45,741 bases of DNA from assembly GCA_964397565.1 (NCBI GenBank), contig CAYNJC010000034.1, positions 1-45,741 on the forward strand, read 5' to 3'. Position 1 is the first letter of the stretch; each line of letters starts with the position of its first letter. Shown here piece after piece: positions 10,759 through 20,300 of the stretch. The stretch is from JAPLST01 sp964397565 (GTDB taxonomy: Bacteria > Auribacterota > UBA3054 > JAPLST01). The position numbers were made by a program, and so were the translations under genes. The notes beneath the pieces were generated by a model. That model saw only the letters and a list, made by a program, of their open reading frames with translations. It did not search any database and had not been told where the DNA came from.

Positions 10759-11538
10759 ATGACCACACGCCATCTCTGCCTGCTGATTGCCGCCTGCACT
10801 ACCACCAGTTTTGCCGCGACCAAAGAACTTGCCTTCTCGTTTGACCCGTCGCGCTTGACGACGGAAGCGCGCGGTGCCCAGACGCTCTTTCGCTATAAAG
10901 ACCCCACCTGCAGGTATGTTGAGCATGCCACCGGCGCACCGGTCCTGCCCTGCGTCGAATTTTATGTCGTCATGCCGAAAGGCGCACAGTACAAGACCTG
11001 CCGCGTGCAGGCCAGTGCCCAGTCGTATCGCGGCACGTACAAAGTCTTCACCCGCACGGTCGTGCGCGGCACCCAATCGGCCCGCAGATTTCCGCCGAAT
11101 GTGATCGAATTCGTCGGCCATCGCAATGTGCGCGGCTATCGCGTCTTCGCCTTCCGCGCCTATCCGGTAAGCTGCCAGCCGGCTGATGGTTCGGTCGCGC
11201 GCGTGCTGCAGACCAAAATCGCGATCGATTTTGTGCAGCCCGCCATGCCCGCCAAGTATGCCCCGGCCAACCCGGCGGTCGTCGCCGCCCTCAAGAAAGT
11301 CGTCATCAATCCGGATGACATTGAGCCGCTGACCCAGTCCGACGAAACCAACGAGGCACTCGCTGCCGGCGCCAGTTATGGCGCGCGTGTCTTGGCGACC
11401 CGCGATGTCTTCGCGACGGACATTACCCCGCGCGCCACCGCCCGTAACGATGCCGGCACTGATTTCTTCAGCTTATTGGAAGACAATGTCTACATCAATG
11501 AGGAAAACGACATTGTCTATGCGCCCATTCGCTTCTAA
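10759..11538 (+). CDS. Secreted gingipain-propeptide-like protein lacking a protease domain
   Basis: A 259-residue exported protein. The signal peptide is MTTRHLCLLIAACTTTSFA. The mature part resembles the C25 (gingipain) propeptide domain: GAPVLPCVEFYVVMPKGAQ, a middle beta segment, then HRNVRGYRVFAFRAYPVSC and ARVLQTKIAIDF, the order seen in propeptides of gingipain-like peptidases. No Cys/His C25 catalytic domain follows; the chain ends about 115 residues later. Known propeptides inhibit or chaperone their protease; acting in trans is possible but is inference. I start at the second ATG (10759) because AGGA sits 6 bases before it; the first ATG (10738) has none. It sits 15 bases before purS, an unrelated function. 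Confidence 0.6.
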   Translation: MTTRHLCLLIAACTTTSFAATKELAFSFDPSRLTTEARGAQTLFRYKDPTCRYVEHATGAPVLPCVEFYVVMPKGAQYKTCRVQASAQSYRGTYKVFTRTVVRGTQSARRFPPNVIEFVGHRNVRGYRVFAFRAYPVSCQPADGSVARVLQTKIAIDFVQPAMPAKYAPANPAVVAALKKVVINPDDIEPLTQSDETNEALAAGASYGARVLATRDVFATDITPRATARNDAGTDFFSLLEDNVYINEENDIVYAPIRF

Positions 11539-11553
11539 CCCCGCTGACCATCC

Positions 11554-11793
11554 ATGAAGGCCCACATTTTTGTCACGTTGAAGCAAGATGTGCTTGACCC
11601 GCAGGGCAGCACGGTGCAGCGCTCGCTGCAGCAAATGGGCTACGCCAATGTCGCATCCGTGCGGATCGGCAAGTTCATGGAAGTCGAGCTGACCGGCACC
11701 GATCCTGAAAACGTCGCCGCCCAAGTCGACGAGATGTGCCGCAAGTTGTTCGTCAATCCGAACATCGAAGAATACCGCTTCGATCTGCGCTGA
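11554..11793 (+). CDS. purS: Phosphoribosylformylglycinamidine synthase subunit PurS
   Basis: PurS of 79 residues, the small subunit of the three-part FGAM synthase (PurS, PurQ, PurL) in de novo purine synthesis. It forms a dimer thought to help channel ammonia from PurQ to PurL. The sequence has the typical start (HIFVTLKQDVLDPQGSTVQRSL), the middle VRIGKFMEVEL and the ending CRKLFVNPNIEEYRFDL. purQ follows after 63 bases. No large-subunit purL is in the window, so it must lie elsewhere. No clear Shine-Dalgarno precedes the ATG. Confidence 0.93.
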   Translation: MKAHIFVTLKQDVLDPQGSTVQRSLQQMGYANVASVRIGKFMEVELTGTDPENVAAQVDEMCRKLFVNPNIEEYRFDLR

Positions 11794-11811
11794 CACACGC
11801 TGCCTATCTTA

Positions 11812-11846
11812 TATCTCAAATTTCAAATCTGAAATTTCACATCTCG
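11812..11846 (+). repeat. Heptamer array between purS and purQ
   Basis: Five consecutive seven-base units, roughly MATYTSR (for example AATTTCA and AATCTGA), in strict 7-base register. The array includes a perfect hairpin AAATTTCA / AATC / TGAAATTT (11818-11837). It is an AT-rich island in a GC-rich operon and could lower purQ expression relative to purS. Confidence 0.65.
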
Positions 11847-11856
11847 AATCCCCCCC

Positions 11857-12558
11857 ATGCCACGCCTCTCTGTTGCCGTTGTCGTCTTTCCGGGCTCAAA
11901 TTGCGATTACGACTGTTTCTGGGCCGCTTCGCAATGCCCGCACTGCCGCGTCCAGTATGTGTGGCACAAGGACGCAAACCCCGGCCGGTTTGATGTCATC
12001 ATCCTGCCAGGCGGCTTCTCCTATGGTGATTATTTGCGCTGCGGCGCCATCGCACGTTTCTCGCCGGTCATGCAGGCCATCGTCGCACATGCGCATCAAG
12101 GCCGGCCGCTGCTGGGCATTTGCAACGGCTTTCAGATTCTCTGCGAAGCCGGCTTGCTGCCCGGCGCGCTGTATCGCAACAACACACTCACCTTCATCTG
12201 CGAACACGTCTACCTGCGCGTGGAAACCACGGCCTCGGCCTTCACCCGCAGCTGCAGTCCGCAACAGGTGCTCAACATTCCTATCGCGCATGGCGAAGGC
12301 CAGTACTTCGCCGATGATGCAACCCTGCAGCAGCTCGAAGAGCGCGGCCAGGTTGCCTTCCGTTACTGCTCGCGCGCGGGTGACCCCGCCGCGCAGTTCA
12401 ATCCCAATGGCTCGCGCCACAACATTGCCGGCATTCTCAATGCCGCCAAAAATGTCTTGGGAATGATGCCGCATCCGGAGCGCGCCATGGATGCGCGGCT
12501 TGGTTCATGTGACGGCCAGGTTATTTTCCGGAGTTTGCTCGACGCGGTCAGCGCCTGA
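11857..12558 (+). CDS. purQ: Phosphoribosylformylglycinamidine synthase glutaminase subunit PurQ
   Basis: PurQ of 233 residues, the class I glutamine amidotransferase that releases ammonia for PurL. Catalytic triad visible: nucleophile Cys89 in LLGICNGFQILCEAG, and His206 with Glu208 in GMMPHPERAMD. VVVFPGSNCDYDC near the start and ILPGGFSYGDYLRCGAIA are PurQ-specific and separate it from other amidotransferases. It is second in the purS-purQ pair and converges with ruvA, leaving 33 bases between stops. No Shine-Dalgarno is evident ahead of the ATG (the bases just before are a C-run), which suggests coupling to purS or weak initiation. Confidence 0.95.
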   Translation: MPRLSVAVVVFPGSNCDYDCFWAASQCPHCRVQYVWHKDANPGRFDVIILPGGFSYGDYLRCGAIARFSPVMQAIVAHAHQGRPLLGICNGFQILCEAGLLPGALYRNNTLTFICEHVYLRVETTASAFTRSCSPQQVLNIPIAHGEGQYFADDATLQQLEERGQVAFRYCSRAGDPAAQFNPNGSRHNIAGILNAAKNVLGMMPHPERAMDARLGSCDGQVIFRSLLDAVSA

Positions 12559-12591
12559 AGCCGTTGTTCGCACGCGCGCGACGGCAGGGCC

Positions 12592-13194
12592 CTACTGCTG
12601 CAGCCCGGTCAGCGCGCGCCGCACCACATCCTCGACCGCCACGTCGTCGCCCGCCGCACTAATCACCCGTTTGACCGAGGCGTAGGCGTCGACATTGCGA
12701 TAGCCCAGCGCCACCAGCGCCAGGACCGCATCATGCAACACTTTGCCGCCCGTTCCGCTGGCTGTCTGCGTCTGATCCGCGGCGATCGCCAGATCCGAAA
12801 TGCGATCCTTCAATTCGACAATAATGCGCTCGGCTGTCTTCTTGCCGACGCCCTTTATGCTCGACAAGCGCTTGACATCCTCGGCCACAATCGCGGCCCG
12901 CAGGCTGACCAGCGGCAAGCCGCTCAGAATGCCGATGGCGGTGGCCGGCCCGATCCCGCTGACGGCCAGCAATTGTTCGAACAACTGCCGTTCCTCGGCC
13001 CGGCTGAAGCCGTATAACAGCTCGGACTCTTCGCGCACATGGTGATACGTGATCACCCGCGCACGCTGGCCGATCACCGGCAAATCTTCATAGGTATTGA
13101 GCGTGATGAAAATCTCATAGCCAACGCCGCCGGCATTGAGCACGACGCGCATCGGTTGCTTCTCTTCCAGAATGCCGTCCACAAATGCGATCAT
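12592..13194 (-). CDS. ruvA: Holliday junction branch-migration protein RuvA
   Basis: RuvA of 200 residues. It binds four-way junctions as a tetramer and loads the RuvB helicase. Seen: the OB-fold N-terminal domain (residues 1-64, with VVLNAGGVGYEIFI), two helix-hairpin-helix motifs (SGIGPATAIGIL and IKGVGKKTAERIIVELKD) and the flexible linker before the RuvB-binding domain (ALVALGYRNVDAYASV). The start overlaps the ruvC stop by 4 bases (ATGA). It is last in the operon, and no ruvB follows. Confidence 0.96.
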   Translation of the reverse strand: MIAFVDGILEEKQPMRVVLNAGGVGYEIFITLNTYEDLPVIGQRARVITYHHVREESELLYGFSRAEERQLFEQLLAVSGIGPATAIGILSGLPLVSLRAAIVAEDVKRLSSIKGVGKKTAERIIVELKDRISDLAIAADQTQTASGTGGKVLHDAVLALVALGYRNVDAYASVKRVISAAGDDVAVEDVVRRALTGLQQ

Positions 13195-13679
13195 GGCATG
13201 CGCTCCTCAATGCGCCGGGTGTGGGCATGACACAGGGCGATGGCCAGCGCGTCGGACGCGTCGTCCGGCTCGATCGGCGCGCGCAGATTCAGCAAGGTCA
13301 TGACCATCGCCGCCACTTGCGCTTTGGTGGCACTGCCGCGCCCGACCACCGCTTGCTTCACGCGCCGCGGCGCATATTCGACAATCGGCACGCCCGCCCG
13401 CGTCAGCGGCAGCATCGCCGCACTGCGCGCTTCGCCAATGCGCAAGACCGCCAGTGCATTTTTGAAGAAAAACTGGCTCTCGACTGCCGCCGCGTCTAGC
13501 GCATACTCCTGCGTCAGCTTGGCGATGCCATCATAAATGCGCACGTGACACTCCCACACGGACAGCCGCGCCGCATTCCGGATCGCGCCGTACTCAACGC
13601 AGGCGATGCGCGGGCCATCCACGCGCACAATGCCATAGCCGGTGCTGCGTGTGCCCGGATCAATGCCGATCACCAGCAT
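13191..13679 (-). CDS. ruvC: Holliday junction endonuclease RuvC
   Basis: RuvC of 162 residues, the dimeric RNase H-fold nuclease that resolves Holliday junctions with symmetric nicks. The four acidic catalytic residues are in place: Asp7 (IGIDPGTRSTGYG), Glu67 (AAVESQFFFKNA) and the pair Asp140 and Asp143 (PDDASDALAIALCH). The basic RRVKQAVVGRGSATKAQV segment is the DNA-contacting region. It starts 5 bases after the upstream foldase gene's stop and overlaps ruvA by 4 bases, so it is embedded in a cotranscribed unit. Confidence 0.96.
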   Translation of the reverse strand: MLVIGIDPGTRSTGYGIVRVDGPRIACVEYGAIRNAARLSVWECHVRIYDGIAKLTQEYALDAAAVESQFFFKNALAVLRIGEARSAAMLPLTRAGVPIVEYAPRRVKQAVVGRGSATKAQVAAMVMTLLNLRAPIEPDDASDALAIALCHAHTRRIEERMP

Positions 13680-13684
13680 GGCGC

Positions 13685-14716
13685 TCAGGGCTCGGACAAG
13701 GAGAAATCCGTCGCCGGCGCTTGCTCCAGCACCTCGACGTAATACTTATCGCGCAGATGCAGCAGGTACTCCTCGTAGACGGACGCCAGTTTCTGATTGA
13801 ACAGTTTGGCATAGATGTCGTCGTACGCTTCGGCTTCGGTCAGCACCCGGCCGGCGCGCTTGCGGTCAATGTAGACGAGGTGAAAGCCATAGCGGGTCGG
13901 GACAATGCCGCTGAATTCACCCGGATGCAGTTTGAACGCGGCCTGCTCAACGGGCGCCATGTCCTCGCCGAAGTAGCCTTCGCTGACCAATCCCCAATCA
14001 CCGCCCTGCGCGCGTTTCGGGTCGTCTGAATATTGACGTGCGAGCTGTTGAAAATTGCCGCCGGATTGTAGTTCCTTTTGAATGGCGCGCGCACGCAGCA
14101 AGGCGGTCTTGGCATCCGGCTTGTTCTTGACCAGAATCTGATACATGTGGACTTGCGCCGGCTGCGTAAACTCATCCAGGTGCAGTTGGTAGTAGTCGTG
14201 CAGCTCGCCGGGCAGGACCGTCACGCGGCGCGCAACTTTGTCCTGAAACAGAACCTTGACCTTCAGGTCATCGTTAATCGTGCTGCGCAGCTCATCCATC
14301 GTTAATCCCTGTTGATCAAGAAACGACTGGAAGTCTTCCGGGGTGGCATAACGTGCGCGATACTCATCGACTTTCTTGTCAATCTCGATTTCCGGCATGG
14401 TCAGTTCCTGTTCCTTGGCTGCCGCGGTCAGCAGTTTGCGGTCAATCAACTGCTTGAGCGCGTCGCGCCGGACGCGTGCCATTTCACGGGTGACCTCTTC
14501 CGGCGGCAGTCGTTCAGCCAGCTGCTGCTGATACGGCGCCAGCACACGATCAAGCTCGATCGAGGTAATTGCATCATTGCCGACGTTGGCGACGATCCGG
14601 CTGACCCGGCCGGGTGGCACCTGCGCCGGGAGCAACGACGCCAGCAGCACGAGCGCCAGCGCCGCGCCGGCGCAGTTACAGACGGCTGTGTACCAATTCC
14701 TGGATGACACGTTCAT
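13685..14716 (-). CDS. SurA-like periplasmic peptidyl-prolyl isomerase
   Basis: A 343-residue exported parvulin-type foldase. The signal peptide covers residues 1-32 (hydrophobic ALALVLLASLLPA). A SurA_N-like helical chaperone domain follows (about 40-185, opening RIVANVGNDAITSIELDRVL), then one PpiC/rotamase domain (about 190-290) with VHMYQILVKN, FQQLARQYSDD, GGDWGLVSEG and GFHLVYIDRK. E. coli SurA has two parvulin domains; this has one. It probably helps outer-membrane proteins fold. The start is supported by AAGGTG 7 bases upstream and means a 41-base overlap with the next foldase gene upstream. Its partner is its neighbour and likely paralogue. Confidence 0.88.
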   Translation of the reverse strand: MNVSSRNWYTAVCNCAGAALALVLLASLLPAQVPPGRVSRIVANVGNDAITSIELDRVLAPYQQQLAERLPPEEVTREMARVRRDALKQLIDRKLLTAAAKEQELTMPEIEIDKKVDEYRARYATPEDFQSFLDQQGLTMDELRSTINDDLKVKVLFQDKVARRVTVLPGELHDYYQLHLDEFTQPAQVHMYQILVKNKPDAKTALLRARAIQKELQSGGNFQQLARQYSDDPKRAQGGDWGLVSEGYFGEDMAPVEQAAFKLHPGEFSGIVPTRYGFHLVYIDRKRAGRVLTEAEAYDDIYAKLFNQKLASVYEEYLLHLRDKYYVEVLEQAPATDFSLSEP

Positions 14717-15767
14717 TGCGAATCACCTTGTACTTGTTAGTGAGCGAGGCCAGCAGCTCTTCATATAACGCGCGCTCGCGCTGCTGCTCCAACAGATTGC
14801 GAATTTCGTCATGGGCTTCCTGCAACGAACGGCGGCGGGCCGGAATACGGTCGGTCAATTGAATAAGGTGCAGCCCAAACTCGGTTGCGACGATGGCGGA
14901 AATCTCGTTGCGTTCGAGCGCGAAGGCTGCGGTCTCAAAGGCCGGCGCCATCTGTCCGCGCGCAAAAAAGTCCAAGTCGCCTCCTTTGGCGCGCGACGGA
15001 CAGCTGGACTCCTGCGCGGCCACCTGCGCGAAATCTTCGCCTTCCATCACCCGCCGCCGCAACCCCTCGATTTTCTGCCAGGCGTTGCTGCGTTCGGCCG
15101 GCAAGGCGTTCGCCTGCACTTCCACCAGAATGTGGCGCACACGAATCCGTTCGGGCAGGCTGAACTCCTGGGCATGCTGCGCATAGTACTCTTTGATCGC
15201 GTCCTCGCTGACACGGCTGCGCGCCGCAATCGTGGCCTCGTACAGATAGCGCATCTTGACCTGCGCCACCGCGTCATCGAGGTCGCGCAGATATTGCGGA
15301 TTATCCGCATAATCCTGCTGCATGGCCGCGTGGGCCAGCACCCGGTTGTTGATCAGTTGCTCGACAAAGGTCTTGACCTCGCGCCGCAAATATTCGGGCA
15401 GTTTTTCCAAGGCCGGCCCGGGAAACGCGCGCCTGAAATCTTCGAGCGTGACGACGTCATCGCCGATGATTGCCAATACATTGCTGGCCAGTGTCGGCGT
15501 TGGTTTTGGGGCCGCCGCGACAGCGCGTGGCGTGGCCGACGTGACCGTGACATACTGCGTGCGCTCGACGACGACCGTGACCGCCAGCGCCGGGCCTGAC
15601 GTGGTAGCCAGCATCGTCGCCGCCAGCAGCGCCTCTTCGCGCAGCGCGATGCGGGCTGCGTCCGCGCTCTTCGGCATCACCAATTGATCCTCTTCCCGGG
15701 CGGTACAGCCCAGCAACGCACACAGGCTCAGCCCGCCCAGCAATACTGTCTTGTAATTACGCCGCAT
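14676..15767 (-). CDS. PpiC-type peptidyl-prolyl isomerase lipoprotein
   Basis: A 363-residue lipoprotein. The start at 15767 gives a textbook type II signal, MRRNYKTVLLGGLSLCALLGC, with lipobox LLGC and Cys21 as the acylated residue. After an Ala/Thr/Pro-rich linker come a SurA_N-like region (VLAIIGDDVVTLEDFRRAF) and one parvulin domain with IRVRHILVEV, FAQVAAQESSCPS, GGDLDFFARG and GLHLIQLTDR. The frame runs further upstream, but that part lies inside prfA and has no signal peptide. It overlaps the prfA end by 11 bases and the next foldase by 41. A membrane-tethered and a soluble foldase made side by side suggest shared clients. Confidence 0.87.
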   Translation of the reverse strand: MRRNYKTVLLGGLSLCALLGCTAREEDQLVMPKSADAARIALREEALLAATMLATTSGPALAVTVVVERTQYVTVTSATPRAVAAAPKPTPTLASNVLAIIGDDVVTLEDFRRAFPGPALEKLPEYLRREVKTFVEQLINNRVLAHAAMQQDYADNPQYLRDLDDAVAQVKMRYLYEATIAARSRVSEDAIKEYYAQHAQEFSLPERIRVRHILVEVQANALPAERSNAWQKIEGLRRRVMEGEDFAQVAAQESSCPSRAKGGDLDFFARGQMAPAFETAAFALERNEISAIVATEFGLHLIQLTDRIPARRRSLQEAHDEIRNLLEQQRERALYEELLASLTNKYKVIRNERVIQELVHSRL

Positions 15768-16842
15768 GTGCCAGTAGTTGTTTGAGCCGTTCACTGGTAT
15801 CGTGGTCAATGAGCGGCATGATGATCCGGTCGAGATCGCCCTTGAGCACGTCGTCCAAGGCATGGATCGTCAGGCCGATGCGATGATCGGTCACCCGGTT
15901 TTGTGGAAAATTGTAGGTGCGGATTTTCTCGCTGCGATCGCCGCTGCGCACCATCGAACGGCGCTGTGCGGCGCGCGCACTATCCACCTCCGCCCGCATC
16001 CGTTCCAGCACCCGCGCGCGCAGCACGCGCATGCCCTTGGCTTTGTTCTTGTGTTGGCTGCGCTCGTCTTGGCTGGAAACCACCACGCCGGTCGGCAGGT
16101 GCGTGATGCGCACGGCCGAGTCGGTCGTGTTGACATGCTGCCCGCCGCACCCGCCGGCGCGAAACACGTCAATCCGCAACTCTTCCGGCTTGATCTCAAG
16201 TTCCACCTCGCCGGCTTCCGGCAGGATCGCCACCGATGCGGCCGATGTGTGAATCCGCCCGCTCGCTTCGGTCGCCGGCACGCGTTGCACGCGGTGCACG
16301 CCGGCTTCGTATTTCAGGTGGTAATATACGTCCGTCCCCTCAATGCTGAACACCACTTCCTTGATGCCATCCAATTCCGTCACACTTGAGCTCAATGTTT
16401 CGATGCGCCAGCCTTTGCGCTCGGCGTAGCGCATATACATACGAAACAGGCTGCCGGCAAACAGTGACGCTTCGCCCCCGCCCGTTCCGGCCCGGATTTC
16501 AACGATGATATTGGCTTCATCTTCTTTGTCACGCGGAATCAGCAGGCGATGCAGGGCCGTTTCTGCTTGCAGGTGGGCGGCCCGGGCTTCGGTGATCTCT
16601 TCCTCGGCCAAGTGGCGCAAGTCACCGTCGTCCGTACCGGCGCTCAACAGCTGGGTGTTTTCCTCGATCCGCCGGTGCCAGTCACGCAGCACGCTGATGG
16701 CCTTGACAATCTGCACCAAGCGCGCGTGTTGGCGTGTCTGCTCACGCAGCTGGGCCAGATTAGCCGTGCTTTCTGGCAGCGCCAGCGCGGCTTCCAGCCG
16801 GTGCAATTCGTCTTCATAGCGAATGAGGTCTGCAATCTCCAT
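15757..16842 (-). CDS. prfA: Peptide chain release factor 1
   Basis: RF1 of 361 residues, which reads UAA and UAG stops and triggers peptidyl-tRNA hydrolysis. Seen: domain I coiled helices (1-110), the PAT codon-recognition tripeptide in HRVQRVPATEASGRIHTS, the GGQ hydrolysis motif in GGCGGQHVNTTDSAVRITH, and the RF1 signatures QDERSQHKNKAKGM and TYNFPQNRVTDHRI. The residue before GGQ is Cys, where E. coli has Ala (GAGGQ). I choose the ATG at 16842 because it gives the E. coli-like length; an in-frame TTG 21 bases upstream is possible. It follows rpmE by 72 bases. prmC, a common partner, is absent. Confidence 0.95.
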   Translation of the reverse strand: MEIADLIRYEDELHRLEAALALPESTANLAQLREQTRQHARLVQIVKAISVLRDWHRRIEENTQLLSAGTDDGDLRHLAEEEITEARAAHLQAETALHRLLIPRDKEDEANIIVEIRAGTGGGEASLFAGSLFRMYMRYAERKGWRIETLSSSVTELDGIKEVVFSIEGTDVYYHLKYEAGVHRVQRVPATEASGRIHTSAASVAILPEAGEVELEIKPEELRIDVFRAGGCGGQHVNTTDSAVRITHLPTGVVVSSQDERSQHKNKAKGMRVLRARVLERMRAEVDSARAAQRRSMVRSGDRSEKIRTYNFPQNRVTDHRIGLTIHALDDVLKGDLDRIIMPLIDHDTSERLKQLLAHAA

Positions 16843-16914
16843 GAGTAGTGTGTCCCGGGCCAAGGCGGCGGCGTGGCCGTGGTCACGACCGACGTGTGTG
16901 CGCCAGCCCTCGCC

Positions 16915-17127
16915 TTAGGCAACCACGGCCTTTTTGGCGTAGCGCTTCTTGAATTTCTCGACCCGGCCGGCGGCGTCAACGTACTTTTGCTTGCCGGTGA
17001 AAAAAGGATGACAGGCCGCGCAAATGCCGATGTGAATGTCGCGCGCCGTCGAGCCCACGCGATATTCGGCGCCGCACGCGCATTTGATCGTCGCCGGCGC
17101 GTATTTCGGATGTATGCCGTCTTTCAT
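16915..17127 (-). CDS. rpmE: 50S ribosomal protein L31, zinc-binding type
   Basis: L31 of 70 residues, a protein of the large ribosomal subunit at the subunit interface. It is the zinc-containing form: Cys16, Cys18, Cys36 and Cys39 (CACG and CAACHPFFTGKQKYVD). Bacteria with zinc-independent L31 paralogues use this form when zinc is plentiful; no paralogue is visible here. AGGA 7 bases before the ATG supports the start. It leads the operon rpmE, prfA, two foldases, ruvC, ruvA, and a strong promoter lies about 70 bases upstream. Confidence 0.97.
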   Translation of the reverse strand: MKDGIHPKYAPATIKCACGAEYRVGSTARDIHIGICAACHPFFTGKQKYVDAAGRVEKFKKRYAKKAVVA

Positions 17128-17195
17128 TGTTGTTCCTGAACGGTTAGCTGAGCGACATGCGTGGCTGTGCGCATGCCCTATTCGTACGAATTGTT

Positions 17196-17224
17196 ATTAT
17201 ATGAAATCGGCGCCAATTATGCAA
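17196..17224 (-). promoter_or_regulatory. rpmE operon promoter
   Basis: On the minus strand: TTGCAT (17219-17224), 17 bases, perfect TATAAT (17196-17201). Predicted start is near 17189 with a leader of about 60 bases ahead of rpmE. Confidence 0.6.
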
Positions 17225-17256
17225 CCACACGCAATTCTCTGGGGGGGCTCACCCTC

Positions 17257-17285
17257 TTGCACGCGTGCGGCGAGTATGGTACAAT
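17257..17285 (+). promoter_or_regulatory. Promoter of the VCBS-protein gene
   Basis: TTGCAC (17257-17262), 17 bases, TACAAT (17280-17285) preceded by TGG, an extended -10. Predicted leader is about 87 bases. The 251-base spacer therefore carries two divergent promoters whose -35 regions lie about 33 bases apart. Confidence 0.6.
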
Positions 17286-17378
17286 CATTGCAGGGCACAC
17301 TACCCGCGGCCACGGAAAACAAGATGCGCCACAGCACTTTGCTCGCGTTTGCAATAACCATTGTTGTAGGGAGTTGCT

Positions 17379-20300
17379 ATGACTATGCTGCAATCTGCCA
17401 TGCTGGTTGGTCTGCTGTGCAGTTCGATGACGGCGCTGATGGCGCGCGCGGAGACGAGCTATCTCATTCCAGGGTCCAACGGCATGGATTCCAAGGAACA
17501 ATATGTCCAGCACCGCCGCGGCGTGTATTACAACGGCGCGGTCTACATGTTCAGCCCGTATCACGACGGCGACTGGTTCAGCATCCGGGTGGCCAAGCTC
17601 GAGTACGACGGCAACGGCAAGCTGTCCAAGTACACCCAATTGTCGGACTTGGTGAACAACAACAATAGCTACCGGAGTTATTTCGTTGCGCCGGTCGTCA
17701 TGGGCGGCAAGCTGTTTGTGTTCTATGACGTGCGCGAGGGCAGCGGCAAGAGCTGGATTGCGATGAAGTCCAGCATTGATCCGCAGGTGGGCTGGGATCA
17801 GGCCGGCAATTTTCTGAGTGGCATAAAAGTGGTGCGGGATCGGCCGGACCGCGCGGCGCCGTTCACCGCCACCGCCCAAGGCAATCTCATTTTCCTTTTT
17901 TACCGGATGGCCGCTTTTGACGGCCGCCAGAACGTGCTGGTGTGCAGCGCCGTCACGGCCGGCGGCGCCATCAGCGAATCCTGGGCGCTCGATCATGAGC
18001 GCGGTACCACCGATCAACGCGTCGCCGAGCCGGATGCCATGGACGCCAAGACTGTGCTGGATGATGGCGGCGCCACCTGCATCGTGCTGGGCTGGCTCTA
18101 TTACAACAATGCCTATTGGCTGTCCCGCCTCTATTTTCAGCCCCAAGAAGGCACGCGACGCCACCCGCCCACCATTGACCTTGTCCAGAATGCGGTGCCC
18201 GCCATGGGCATGGCCGGCGTCGATGATATTCATATTCTGGAAGCGTGCGTGGGCCAAACCAACGATGCCACGGCCGCCAACGGCATCACGGTCGTGCTGG
18301 CAAACGGCTATGGAGGTGGCGGACCCAGGGACATCATCATAGCGCTAACGCAGTATGCGCTGAATGGCCCGCACAAATCCACCAGTTTCATGGACAAGAT
18401 CGGTGAACGCACCGTTTTGTTGCCCCGCGACAATTCCTCCTTCTCCTGCAGCGTCTGCCCTGTTTTGTACTACTACTGCCCTCCGGGCACCCGGAATCTT
18501 GTGCAGCACCTAGGCATCGTGTACTTCCAATGGGAAGCATTATGGATAGGAAGTTTCATGGCGGGCTGGGACTGCCCGAACGAACTGTTCGTGTACAAGA
18601 ACGCCTTCAACCTGGACACCAGCAGCGCCGAGAAATACCGCGCGCTGTGGTCGCTGATCGGCGTGGTCGAGGGCGTGCCGCCGTACCAGGCCGACAGCAA
18701 GGAATGGAGCACCAGCGTCAGTTTCAAGCAAAGCCAGGATGATGCCTTTGTCACCAGCGAGAGTTATGCCGCCAACTTCTCGGCCGGCATGACCGGCGGC
18801 AAAAAGAACACCTGGAGTGCGTCCGTGCAGTACACCTATGGCTTCAAGAACGTCTATGACTACAGCGAGGCGGTCAGCAGCGAACTCGCCATGAATTTCA
18901 AGTCGGACGGCGACGGCAGCGAAGGCTGGTTCATCATCTCGCAACCGACAATCGCATTCAACAAATATGCGCGCCAGGCGCGCAACACCATGGTGATTGA
19001 CCCGGACTTCATCTTCAGCTATGTCAGCGCGATCAACACCACCTATGAGCCCTACGAGTTGGAACATCCGCCGCGCGGCATGCACAAGCGCCCCAAGAGC
19101 TCCGACTTCCGCAACTGGCGCATGGCGCCGCTGAACTATGCCATGTACATCACCAACGCCTGCGGCGGCGGCGGCAAGCTCAACACCCTCAAAGCCTCGA
19201 ACCGGACGGCCGACAGCTCGTCCACACTGGCCAGAAAAATCACCAGGGGCTCCACCAAAAGCAGTTCCCACAAAATCAAAGTGGACCTCAAGCTTGGCGA
19301 TAAGAATGTTTTCATGGTTAATTTCGGCCATGAAAGCAACTGGGAACAGTCCGTCAAACGCTCGGTGACCATCGCCAATGCCGTCACGGCCGCCATCAAA
19401 TGCAGTGCCACCAACAAAATGATTACCGTCCAGCCCTACTGGTTCAGCGCGCCCGACGATGAAGACCCGCCCTGGCTGCCGGCCGCGTTCGCCGGCGCCA
19501 AACCATGGTGCATCACCTGGCAGGTGAACAGCTATCTGCCCTTGGACACCACCAACCGGGCAGTCGGCTTGGACTATGATGGCAACGGCACGCCGGATAT
19601 CGTGACCACCGCGCCGGTGCGCACCGGCAACCGCACTGCCGCCGCCGGCGGTCTTAGCTATGGCTCCATCTATCTGATGAGCAAGCGCGGCACAACCCTC
19701 AACCGCGTCGCGGTGACGGGGTCTTCCGCGTATGGCTGCATCCTCGACGTCATCCGGCTTGATAACGACTCGTTCGGCTTGCTGTGCCTGGATACCCAAA
19801 GCACGTCGGCGACCGTCCGCACCATGGACGGCGGCAGTACGCCGGTCGCCGGCCTCGTCTTCGATGAGACCCATGCCTATCGCGATCACGGGCTCTTCAT
19901 CGGCGATGTGGTGCACGATGCCATTCTGACGCAGAACCCGACCAACGGCTGCCTGGATGTGCATGAGCTGGCGGATGACTTGTCGGTCGCCCGGGTTCAG
20001 CGCATTTTCACCACCGACGACCCCAATTGGCGCTACTGTGGCGTCGGCGATTTCAATGGCGACAGCATTGCCGACGTGCTGGTGCGCCACGACGCCACGC
20101 TGGCGTTCCAGATGATCTTGCTGGGCATGCCGGACAGCACCGGCGCGATTCCTGCCCAAGTGGCCGCCACGCTCGAATATCTGCCGATTGACAACGCCAA
20201 CGACTACAACGGCGCCGAACTCGCCTATGCCGGCTGCGGCGATTTCAACGGTGACGGCTGCGCCGATGTCCTCTTGACCACCTGGGGTGCGCCGGCCGTG

